The translations under genes were made by a program, and so were the position numbers. A stretch of DNA of 8,395 nt from Caulobacter sp. (lineage in GTDB: Bacteria; Pseudomonadota; Alphaproteobacteria; Caulobacterales; Caulobacteraceae), in contig JAQGIN010000273.1 in the NCBI GenBank assembly GCA_028291125.1, positions 1-8,395 on the forward strand, read 5' to 3'. This document shows, in pieces, positions 1 to 7,041 of the stretch; within the stretch, counting starts at the first letter, position 1; every line of letters begins with the position of its first letter. Below the pieces are notes generated by a model. It did not search any database. It was not told the origin of the DNA and was given only the letters and a program-made list of their open reading frames with translations.

Positions 1-797
1 CGCCCCTTGAACGCCGCCTTGCGCTTCTGCAGGAAGGCCGAAACCCCCTCCAGGAAGTCGTCGGTCTTGCCGGCGTGCTTCTGGGCCTGGCGTTCGGCGT
101 GCAGCTGGCCGGCCCAGTCGGCGTCGAGGCTGTCCCAGATCAGCCGACGGATCGCGCCCAGCGCGGCCGGGCCGACGGCCAGGTCGGCGGCCAGGGTCAT
201 GGCCACGCCCATCAGCTCGACGTCGGGCACGCAGCGATTGATCAGGCCCCAGTCCAGGGCCTTGGCGGCGGGGATCTTCTCGCCCAGCAGCGCCATCTCC
301 ATGGCTCGCGCCTTGCCGATCAGCCGCGGCAGCAGATAGGTCGAGCCGCCGTCCGGCACCAGGCCGATGCGGCGGAAGGCCTGGAGGAAATAGGCGCTGT
401 CGGCGGCCACCACGATATCGCCCATCAGGGCTAGCGAGCAGCCGACGCCGGCCGCCGCGCCGTTGACGGCGGTGACCAAGGGCAGCGGAAACGCGCGCAT
501 CAGGCTGACCAGCGGGTTGTAGACCGCCTCCAGCGAGGCCCCGAGGTCGGGCTTGCCGTCGACGTCCAGCGCCCGGTCCGCCGTCCCGCCCGACAGATTG
601 GCCCCCGAACAGAAGCCGCGGCCCTCGCCGGTGAGGATGACGGCGCGGGCCTCGCCGTGACCGGCCGCCAGGGCCCCGAAGGCGTGGGCCAGTTCGCCGG
701 CCACCCGCGGGCTGGCGGCGTTGAGCGTGGCCGGGTCGTTCAGGGTCAGGACGGCGACGCCGTCCTCGACGGTCAGCCGGATCTTCTCATAGGTCAT
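1..797 (-). CDS. Enoyl-CoA hydratase/isomerase, PaaG-like (3' end cut by window)
   Basis: This is a crotonase-family enzyme, acting on acyl-CoA substrates in the cytoplasm (hydration or double-bond isomerisation in fatty-acid or phenylacetate-type degradation). 265 codons are visible from the ATG at 797. The frame is open to base 3, and the next two bases start an Arg codon, so the predicted end ...AFKGR suggests only one residue and the stop are missing. Seen: the first oxyanion-hole motif GRGFCSGANL (residues 59-68), the second GAAAGVGCSL (113-122), and IGLVPDGGSTYLLPR (144-158). From memory, E. coli PaaG has a closely similar stretch (LGLIPDCGGTWLLPR) in which the Asp is catalytic. D149 occupies that place, while the first hydratase Glu is not evident. 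A strong Shine-Dalgarno (GGAGGA) precedes the ATG. The gene lies 68 bp downstream of the diguanylate cyclase on the same strand. Substrate cannot be told from sequence alone; isomerase-type chemistry is my inference. Confidence 0.93.
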   Translation of the reverse strand, partial: MTYEKIRLTVEDGVAVLTLNDPATLNAASPRVAGELAHAFGALAAGHGEARAVILTGEGRGFCSGANLSGGTADRALDVDGKPDLGASLEAVYNPLVSLMRAFPLPLVTAVNGAAAGVGCSLALMGDIVVAADSAYFLQAFRRIGLVPDGGSTYLLPRLIGKARAMEMALLGEKIPAAKALDWGLINRCVPDVELMGVAMTLAADLAVGPAALGAIRRLIWDSLDADWAGQLHAERQAQKHAGKTDDFLEGVSAFLQKRKAAFKG

Positions 798-805
798 CGC
801 GTCCT

Positions 806-832
806 CCCTCGACGGCGTTTGGCCGACGAGGG
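806..832 (-). repeat. Inverted repeat (11-bp arms, one mismatch) just upstream of the enoyl-CoA hydratase RBS
   Basis: Arms 806-816 (CCCTCGACGGC) and 822-832 (GCCGACGAGGG) are complementary at 10 of 11 positions around a 5-nt loop. Read on the minus strand, the 3' arm ends in GAGGG and runs directly into the Shine-Dalgarno of the downstream gene. No T tract follows, so it is not a classic terminator of the cyclase gene. It may be a regulator-binding site, or a hairpin that limits ribosome access or protects an mRNA end. Only the symmetry is observed; the role is inferred. Confidence 0.45.
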
Positions 833-865
833 TAGGGGGCCGGCCCTTGCGGAAGGCCAGTCACT

Positions 866-1927
866 TTATGCGGCGTTGGCGGATTCCGCGCTGGCCTCGG
901 CGCTGGAGACCTTGTTGCGGCCGCCGCGCTTGGAGGCGTAGAGGGCGGCGTCGGCCCGTTCCATCAGCGAATGGCTGGCCTCGCCGCGGTGGCGTTGGGC
1001 GAAACCGGCCGAGATGGTGATGGTGCCGAGGTCCTCGTTGGTCGACCGGCGCTTGAGCATGCGCGAGGCGACTTCCTCGCGGATCTCCTCGAGCAGGGCG
1101 GTGACCATGGTCGCGTCCTCGCGCGGGAAGATCATCGCGAACTCCTCGCCGCCGTAGCGGGCGGCGAAGCGCGGCGGGGCGCCGACTCGGCCGATGACGC
1201 TGGCGACATAGCGGATCACCTGGTCCCCAGTCTGGTGGCCCCAAGTGTCGTTGAAGCCCTTGAAATGGTCGATGTCGAGCACGGCCAGGCACAGGCTGTC
1301 GCCGTTGTCGTCGGTCTCGGCGCAGGCGCGGTCCAGCTCCTCGTCGAAGGCCTTGCGGTTGGCGAGATTGGTCAGACCGTCGGTGGTGGCGTCGCGGCGC
1401 ACCTGTTCGAGGTGCTCGCGCAGGCGGTCGACCTCGGCGGTGGACTCGGCCAGCCGCTGCTCCAGCGACTTGTTTTCCTTCTGGACGCGGCGGGTGGCGA
1501 CGGTCAGGCCGGCGACCACGGTGCGCATCGCCTCCAGGTTCTCGGGGGCCTCGAACTGCTCGGCCGCGCCGGCCAGGGTCTTGCCGAAGGCGGCGTTGGT
1601 CTTCTGGGCGTTCTGGATGGCCTTGGCCACCGCCGCCAATTCCTTGGACAACAGGTCGCCGGCGTCGCGGATCTGTTCGTTGAGCCGGGCCTTGGGCAGA
1701 TAGGCGGCCGCCAACTCCTCGCTGAGCAGCTCGGTCAGCGGTTCGCCGATCGAGATCAGGCGGGTCAGCTCGCGGGCCAGGGCCCCCTCGGGGTCGGCGA
1801 CGAAGTGGGTCCAGATCTCGAAATTGAGCGCGGTCGGCCAGACCTGATGACGTTCCATCAGTTCCAGGGCGCGGCGCGCCATCGCATAGGCCTGCGGTCC
1901 CCGGAGCGCGGTTTCGACGTCGGACAT
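866..1927 (-). CDS. dgcB: Diguanylate cyclase (GGDEF domain), probably DgcB
   Basis: This 353-residue enzyme makes c-di-GMP from two GTP, the second messenger that governs motility, attachment and cell cycle in Caulobacter-like bacteria. Residues 1-140 form a helical N-terminal region with no membrane segment. Residues about 140-178 are heptad-like and charged, a probable coiled coil for dimerisation. The GGDEF domain covers about 180-340: DGLTNLANR (183-191), LDIDHFKGFND (217-227), active site GGEEF (259-263) and ALYASKRGGRN (328-338). The product-inhibition site normally reads RxxD five residues before GGEEF; here it reads APPR (250-253), so it looks lost. I chose the ATG at 1927 because GGAGAGAG sits at good spacing before it. 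An in-frame TTG at 1987 would add 20 residues but has no such support. The dgcB name rests on domain layout (coiled coil plus GGDEF) and remembered gene order near rhlB, not on a search. Confidence 0.93.
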   Translation of the reverse strand: MSDVETALRGPQAYAMARRALELMERHQVWPTALNFEIWTHFVADPEGALARELTRLISIGEPLTELLSEELAAAYLPKARLNEQIRDAGDLLSKELAAVAKAIQNAQKTNAAFGKTLAGAAEQFEAPENLEAMRTVVAGLTVATRRVQKENKSLEQRLAESTAEVDRLREHLEQVRRDATTDGLTNLANRKAFDEELDRACAETDDNGDSLCLAVLDIDHFKGFNDTWGHQTGDQVIRYVASVIGRVGAPPRFAARYGGEEFAMIFPREDATMVTALLEEIREEVASRMLKRRSTNEDLGTITISAGFAQRHRGEASHSLMERADAALYASKRGGRNKVSSAEASAESANAA

Positions 1928-1965
1928 GGGCTCTCTCTCCGTTCGGCGCACGCGGCCGGACGCTT

Positions 1966-1988
1966 TGGAGCTCCACCTTGGATCCAAG
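1966..1988. repeat. Two adjacent perfect palindromes upstream of the diguanylate cyclase
   Basis: TGGAGCTCCA (1966-1975) and CTTGGATCCAAG (1977-1988) are both perfectly self-complementary, lie one base apart, and share the half-site TTGGA/TCCA(A). They lie 38-61 bp upstream of the cyclase ATG in the 179-bp gap 1928-2106, where its promoter or 5' leader should be. A tandem operator is possible. A third small symmetric element, AGAAC-GCC-GTTCT, lies at 2007-2019. I see no convincing -35/-10 pair in this gap, so the promoter itself is not called. Confidence 0.4.
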
Positions 1989-2106
1989 AGTTCAAACGGA
2001 CGGTTAAGAACGCCGTTCTCCTGGCCTGAAATCCCGTGAAAGCCGGGGAAATCGCCGATCAGGCGGACCGTGAACGGCCCGCCCTCGGTCGCCGGCCGTC
2101 AAAGGC

Positions 2107-2373
2107 CTAGGGTTCCGGCGTCCAGGGATCGAGCGGCTTGTGGTCTTCCTTGCGGATGAAGCCGAAATAGCCGGCCGCCAGGATGACGACGCCGACGATG
2201 GCTCCGCCGAGGAAGCCGACCGGGGTGGCGAACCACAGGGTCAGGGTCATCAGGCTGGCGCCCAGCCCCACCATGCACCAGTGAAGAAGGGTGTTGAACC
2301 CGTGATAGGTCCGCTCGTGAGCGGGCAGGTCGACGAGGTCGGGACGGGGATCGGACTCGGAACTGATGGCCAT
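2107..2373 (-). CDS. Small membrane protein, aa3-type cytochrome c oxidase subunit IV-like
   Basis: This 88-residue protein resembles the bacterial aa3-type oxidase subunit IV family (Pfam COX4_pro_2), a small accessory subunit of the terminal haem-copper oxidase in the inner membrane. Seen: a short polar N-terminus, then HERTYHGFNTLLHW (19-32), which matches the family's TY-x-GF pattern entering the first helix (about 28-50). A second hydrophobic segment follows (about 53-73), then a short charged tail beginning RKEDHKP. Many family members have only one helix, so this is a longer two-helix form. The ATG at 2373 has GGAGG eight bases upstream. The frame stays open to 2523, but that extension is G/C-rich, not membrane-like, and would overlap the start of the divergent glycosyltransferase. 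No other oxidase genes lie nearby. The family call is from pattern memory and moderately sure. Confidence 0.75.
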   Translation of the reverse strand: MAISSESDPRPDLVDLPAHERTYHGFNTLLHWCMVGLGASLMTLTLWFATPVGFLGGAIVGVVILAAGYFGFIRKEDHKPLDPWTPEP

Positions 2374-2466
2374 GGGCGGCGCCTCCGAAGCTTGGGTCCT
2401 CTGACGGGACACCGGCAGCCTACGCCGATCCGGCCGGAAAATCGACGGGACGGCCGCGGGGTTTGT

Positions 2467-2491
2467 GTTCCGGCCCGGCCCATGCTGGAAC
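2467..2491 (+). repeat. Hairpin immediately upstream of the glycosyltransferase ATG
   Basis: In plus-strand RNA, 2467-2474 (GTTCCGGC) can pair with 2484-2491 (GCTGGAAC) over eight positions with one G-U, around a 9-nt loop. The 3' arm contains GGAA, the only weak Shine-Dalgarno-like bases before the ATG at 2498. The structure could therefore damp translation. It could also be coding sequence if the GTG at 2465 is the real start. The surrounding gap 2374-2497 shows no clear promoter. Confidence 0.3.
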
Positions 2492-2497
2492 GGGCCC

Positions 2498-3649
2498 ATG
2501 ATCCAGGACTCGCCGCCGCGCATCGTGCGCGACTCCGACGTGTTGCCCTTGCTCGACGTGGAGGCCTTTCGGCGCGCCGTGGCCGACGGCGCCAGCCGCG
2601 GTCGGGTGGCCGTCGAGGCGGCGGCCAGCCTGGCCCATGAGACGTCCGGCTTGGTCGCGTCGCTCGGCGGCGAGGCGGCGGCGGACTGGCCTTACGCCCA
2701 GGGCGTGACGATCGACGAGACCACCCTGTGCCTGGTCCGCGACCAGCTGTGTTTTCCGGCCTATGGCGTGCTGGCCGACGGCGACGGCCAGATCCTGCGC
2801 GCCCCGGCCCACGAAGCCCTGCACCGCTGGCCCGACCTGGCCTGCCTGCCCGGCGCCAAGGCGATCGCGGCGGCCGCGCGGCTGCCGGCGGCGTCGCTGT
2901 TCCTGCCCTGGGGCGGGACCTTCAACTACGGCCACTTCCTGCTCGACGCCCTGCCGTCTCTGGTGGCCCTCGACGAGTTCGGCCTGCTGGCGGACTTCCC
3001 GCCGATCGCCCCGCCGCTGAAGGCCTGGCATCGCGACCTCCTGACCCTGGCGTTCGGGACCAATCCGGTGCGCGAGATCGCCGCCGAGGCCGTGCGGTTG
3101 GACGCCGTGGTCTACGCCACCAGCATGGATCACTTCCTGCACGCCCCCAACGCCCTGCTGGACCGGACGCGCCAACGCCTCCTCGGCCACGCGCCCGCCC
3201 CCCGGACGAGCGGTCGCCGGCTCTATCTGTCGCGCCGCGGCCAGTCGATGCGGGTGATGGTCAACGAGGCGGCGCTGGAGACGGCGCTGCGAAGGCGAGG
3301 GTTCGAGATCGTCCACCCCGAACGCCTGCCGGTGGCCGCCCAGATCCAGATGATGCGCGAGGCGGCGGTGGTGGTCGGGGCCACCGGCGCGGCCCTGGCC
3401 AACGCCCTGTTCGCGCCGGCCGGCGCGCGGGTGGTGGAGATTCAGCCGGAGACCTTCGCCAGCCGCTGGGTATGGAACACCTGCCGCCAGGCCGGCGCCG
3501 CCTGGCGCGGCTACATCTGCCGCGCGCCGCTGGCGACGGCGGAGGTCGCCTGGCGGCATCGGCTGCGGCGCGGCTTCAAGTTCGCCTACCGCTTGCCACT
3601 GGAGGATTTCCTGGCGTTTCTCGACACGGATCTGGATCAGGCGGGCTGA
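2498..3649 (+). CDS. Glycosyltransferase family 61 protein
   Basis: This 383-residue protein matches GT61 (DUF563-type) enzymes, which transfer sugars to polysaccharide or other glycan acceptors. Seen: FLPWGGTFNYGHFLLDALPS (135-154), typical of the family's N-terminal half; GRRLYLSRRG (239-248), the strand-loop before the donor-binding half; then a helix of acidic and hydrophobic residues leading to MMREAAVVVGATGAALANAL (285-304); and GARVVEIQPE (309-318). There is no signal peptide or membrane helix, so it is a cytoplasmic enzyme. An in-frame GTG at 2465 would add 11 Pro/Gly-rich residues; I prefer the ATG, although neither has a strong Shine-Dalgarno. The gene is alone on its strand here, divergent from the oxidase-subunit gene and overlapping the flavoprotein gene by 13 bp tail to tail. 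No other glycan genes are near, so acceptor and donor are unknown. Confidence 0.88.
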   Translation: MIQDSPPRIVRDSDVLPLLDVEAFRRAVADGASRGRVAVEAAASLAHETSGLVASLGGEAAADWPYAQGVTIDETTLCLVRDQLCFPAYGVLADGDGQILRAPAHEALHRWPDLACLPGAKAIAAAARLPAASLFLPWGGTFNYGHFLLDALPSLVALDEFGLLADFPPIAPPLKAWHRDLLTLAFGTNPVREIAAEAVRLDAVVYATSMDHFLHAPNALLDRTRQRLLGHAPAPRTSGRRLYLSRRGQSMRVMVNEAALETALRRRGFEIVHPERLPVAAQIQMMREAAVVVGATGAALANALFAPAGARVVEIQPETFASRWVWNTCRQAGAAWRGYICRAPLATAEVAWRHRLRRGFKFAYRLPLEDFLAFLDTDLDQAG

Positions 3650-4542
3650 GCCTTGGCCTGCCGCAGCCGGTTGTGGATATCGGTGGCGGCGATGGCCGCC
3701 TCGGCGGTGGCCACGGCGATCTGGTTGAGGCCGCGCACCACGTCGCCGGCGGCGTAGAGCCCGTCGATCGAGGTCTGCTGGTGGGCGTCGACGACGAGGT
3801 TGTTCTCGGCGTCGTGGGCGGCGCCCCAGCGCACCGCCAGGCGGCTTTGCAGCTCGCAGCCGAACGCCAGATAGAGGTGGTCGAAGGTCCGCGCGCCGCC
3901 GCCGAGGACGACGTCCGCCTCGCCGAGCGACAGGTCGCCGAGCGCGACCTCCAGCACCTCGACCCCTTGCGCGCGCAGGGCGTACGGGTCGGAGAGGCCG
4001 CCGGCCTCGCCCAGGTGCAGCAAGGTCACCTGGTCGGAATAGGTGCGCAGGAACAGCGCCTCGCGGCCGCCCAGGTCGCCGTCGCCGAGCACGGCGATGC
4101 GGGTGTCGATGGCCTCGTAGGCGTCGCAGATCGGACAGATGCGCACCAGGCCGCGATGGATGGCGGCGTCGATCCCGGCCAGGTCGGGTTTGCGATCGAG
4201 AACGCCGGTGGCCAGCAGCACGAAGGGCGCGCCGACCACGCCGTCGGTCAGGGCCAGCCGAAAGCCGTCCGCCTGGCGCTCGAAGTGATCGGCCTGGCCG
4301 GCGCGGATGCGCGCGCCATAGCGCGTGGCCTGGTCGCGCAGTCGGGCCAGCAGCGCCTCGCCGCCGACCCCGGCCGGAAAGCCCGGCGTATTGTGGCTGG
4401 TCGGAATCCAGCTGGCCCGCGACGGCCCGCCGTCGATCACCAGCACGGAGCGGCGAAAGCGGCCCAGATAGGTGGCGGCGGTCAGGCCGGCCGGGCCGGC
4501 GCCGACGATGATGGCGTCATAGGAGTCGATGGCGGCGGTCAC
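3637..4542 (-). CDS. Thioredoxin-reductase-like FAD-dependent oxidoreductase
   Basis: This 301-residue, two-domain flavoprotein has the layout of low-molecular-weight thioredoxin reductases. Seen: FAD-binding GAGPAGLTAA (14-23); HNTPGFPAGVGGEALLARL (50-68), a conserved loop; a redox-active pair CPIC (C136, C139) within RICPICDAYE; a second nucleotide site GDGDLGG (153-159); and the C-terminal FAD motif DGLYAAGDVV (260-269). The usual NADPH-specific HRR of thioredoxin reductase is replaced by HLG (176-178), so cofactor use may differ. The CPxC-xx-YE context is closer to the CPYCHGYE subgroup (GliT/HlmI-like disulfide reductases and relatives) than to the CATCDG of TrxB. The start is a GTG without its own Shine-Dalgarno; it overlaps the stop of a 12-codon upstream ORF (see 4539-4577). 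Disulfide reductase activity is likely, but the partner protein or small molecule is unknown. Confidence 0.88.
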   Translation of the reverse strand: MTAAIDSYDAIIVGAGPAGLTAATYLGRFRRSVLVIDGGPSRASWIPTSHNTPGFPAGVGGEALLARLRDQATRYGARIRAGQADHFERQADGFRLALTDGVVGAPFVLLATGVLDRKPDLAGIDAAIHRGLVRICPICDAYEAIDTRIAVLGDGDLGGREALFLRTYSDQVTLLHLGEAGGLSDPYALRAQGVEVLEVALGDLSLGEADVVLGGGARTFDHLYLAFGCELQSRLAVRWGAAHDAENNLVVDAHQQTSIDGLYAAGDVVRGLNQIAVATAEAAIAATDIHNRLRQAKAQPA

Positions 4543-4577
4543 GCCGGGGCGCCGCGCGGGGTCGGATCGTCGCTCAT
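4539..4577 (-). CDS. Candidate 12-residue leader ORF before the flavoprotein gene
   Basis: An ATG at 4577 with a good Shine-Dalgarno (AGGAGA, about five bases away) opens a frame encoding MSDDPTPRGAPA and stops at TGA. The TGA overlaps the GTG start of the flavoprotein as GTGA. The flavoprotein GTG has only G/C-rich sequence before it, so ribosomes finishing the mini-ORF could reinitiate there (translational coupling). An alternative is that the longer protein begins at this ATG and a base has been lost or misread, since the two frames differ by one shift. Nothing in the peptide suggests amino-acid attenuation. Confidence 0.4.
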   Translation of the reverse strand: MSDDPTPRGAPA

Positions 4578-4618
4578 GGCCGTCTCCTGTCGAAGACGTT
4601 CAATCCAGGGCGACGGCG

Positions 4619-4647
4619 CCGGTTCCCCCGCCGGGCGAGGGAACCGG
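4619..4647 (-). terminator. Stem-loop just after the helicase stop codon
   Basis: Arms 4619-4627 (CCGGTTCCC) and 4639-4647 (GGGAACCGG) are a perfect 9-bp inverted repeat with an 11-nt G/C-rich loop. They begin 11 bases past the helicase stop on the minus strand. There is no T tract after the stem, so it is not a canonical intrinsic terminator. It may instead mark or protect the mRNA 3' end, or separate the helicase from the downstream flavoprotein gene. The remaining bases of the 4543-4658 gap hold the mini-ORF described separately. Confidence 0.45.
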
Positions 4648-4658
4648 GATGGTCGCGC

Positions 4659-6530
<1,872 letters not shown>

Positions 6531-6539
6531 GTCACGCTG

Positions 6540-6603
6540 AAAAAAACCCGGAGCCGCCCGTGCTTGGGCGAGCGGGCGGCGCGGATTCGCCTGACCTGCT
6601 CCG
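6540..6603 (-). promoter_or_regulatory. Terminator-like hairpin plus T tract in the helicase 5' leader
   Basis: On the minus strand, 6580-6573 (GCCGCCCG) pairs perfectly with 6560-6553 (CGGGCGGC) around a 12-nt loop. An outer pair, CGGAGC (6603-6598) with GCTCCG (6554-6549), can extend or compete with it. The stem is followed by GG and seven T residues (6546-6540), and the helicase ATG lies only nine bases further. This is the layout of an intrinsic terminator, but it sits before the gene it would control. The likely reading is an attenuator or antiterminator switch; a simple unstructured U-rich ribosome landing site is the alternative. Confidence 0.5.
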
Positions 6604-6615
6604 AAGGGTGGGCGA

Positions 6616-6643
6616 TAAATAGGCGCAACCCCGACAAAGTCAA
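6616..6643 (-). promoter_or_regulatory. Candidate housekeeping promoter of the helicase gene
   Basis: Read on the minus strand there is TTGACT (6643-6638), a 16-base spacer, and an A/T-rich TATTTA (6621-6616) in otherwise G/C-rich DNA. The -35 matches the sigma-70 consensus at five of six positions; the -10 is weaker. Transcription would start near 6609, giving a leader of about 80 nt that begins just before the hairpin at 6603-6549. It lies in the 185-bp divergent gap between the helicase gene and sdhE. Confidence 0.5.
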
Positions 6644-6698
6644 TCGAAAGGCCGAAGGCGAAAGGCCCGAGGCGCTGGCGCTAGCGGCCCGGGGTCTC

Positions 6699-6704
6699 TA
6701 TATC
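6699..6704 (+). promoter_or_regulatory. Possible -10 element for sdhE, implying a very short leader
   Basis: TATATC stands out in G/C-rich sequence 11 bases before the sdhE ATG at 6716. If it is a -10 box, transcription would begin around 6711, leaving about five untranslated bases. This fits the absence of any Shine-Dalgarno before that ATG. No good -35 is visible 16-18 bases upstream, so the call is tentative. Confidence 0.3.
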
Positions 6705-6715
6705 CCGCCCTTCAG

Positions 6716-7009
6716 ATGACCCTCGACCACGATACGCGACTCAAACGACTGAAGTTCCGCGCCTGGCACCGCGGTTTTCGCGAGGCGGACCTCATCCTGG
6801 GGCCGTTCGCGGACACCCATGCCGGCAAGTTGACCCCCGGGCAGTGCGACGCCTTCGAGACCCTGCTCGAGGAGCAGGACTGGGACCTCTATGCCTGGAT
6901 CCTCGGCCGGGCTCCGACCCCGCCGGAATTCGACGGCGAGATCCTCGACATGATCAAGGCGTTCCGCCTGGTGGCGCACGGTTCGCGCGCCCCGGGCGAC
7001 GGCGCCTAG
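6716..7009 (+). CDS. sdhE: Succinate dehydrogenase assembly factor SdhE (FAD assembly factor)
   Basis: This 97-residue cytoplasmic protein belongs to the SdhE/Sdh5 family (DUF339), which promotes covalent attachment of FAD to the SdhA flavoprotein subunit of succinate dehydrogenase and related enzymes. Seen: the diagnostic RGxxE motif as RGFRE (19-23) within WHRGFREADLILGPF (17-31), and the C-terminal family pattern EEQDWDLYAWILG (52-64). Length fits the family. The Pro/Gly-rich end (APGDGA) is not conserved-looking. The start is the ATG at 6716, which has no Shine-Dalgarno and may be read from a near-leaderless transcript. The gene is 32 bp upstream of mfd on the same strand, probably cotranscribed, and divergent from the helicase. 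No sdh structural genes are in the window. Confidence 0.94.
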   Translation: MTLDHDTRLKRLKFRAWHRGFREADLILGPFADTHAGKLTPGQCDAFETLLEEQDWDLYAWILGRAPTPPEFDGEILDMIKAFRLVAHGSRAPGDGA

Positions 7010-7041
7010 GGCGTCGCGCCAACACCTGACCTAGAGAGTTC

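Noticed and set aside
1928..1987. Upstream TTG start extending the diguanylate cyclase by 20 residues
   Set aside because: No RBS, poorly conserved-looking basic sequence, and it would cover the palindrome cluster; the ATG at 1927 has a good Shine-Dalgarno.
1991..2006. Possible CtrA site (TTAA-N7-TTAA) upstream of the diguanylate cyclase
   Set aside because: Only one TTAA half is present; the second half reads TTTG at the required spacing.
2007..2019. AGAAC-GCC-GTTCT as a LexA (SOS) box
   Set aside because: The alphaproteobacterial LexA box as I know it is GTTC-N7-GTTC; the spacing and orientation do not fit.
971..2029. 352-codon open frame on the plus strand opposite the diguanylate cyclase
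   Set aside because: Antisense shadow of a G/C-rich gene: repetitive G/V/L/A/Q/R composition, no domain, while the opposite strand carries clear GGDEF motifs.
2374..2523. 50-residue N-terminal extension of the oxidase-subunit gene
   Set aside because: Low-complexity basic translation overlapping the divergent gene's start; the ATG at 2373 has GGAGG at proper spacing.
2420..3559. 379-codon open frame on the minus strand opposite the glycosyltransferase
   Set aside because: R/G/Q/A-rich low-information translation without recognisable motifs; the plus-strand GT61 motifs are convincing.
6584..6588. GATTC (GANTC, CcrM methylation type) in the helicase leader
   Set aside because: A single site, and other GANTC sites occur in coding sequence in the window; no evidence that it is regulatory.
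7010..7041. GGCG-TCG-CGCC mini-hairpin between sdhE and mfd
   Set aside because: Only 4 bp with a 3-nt loop and no T tract; expected by chance at this G/C content.
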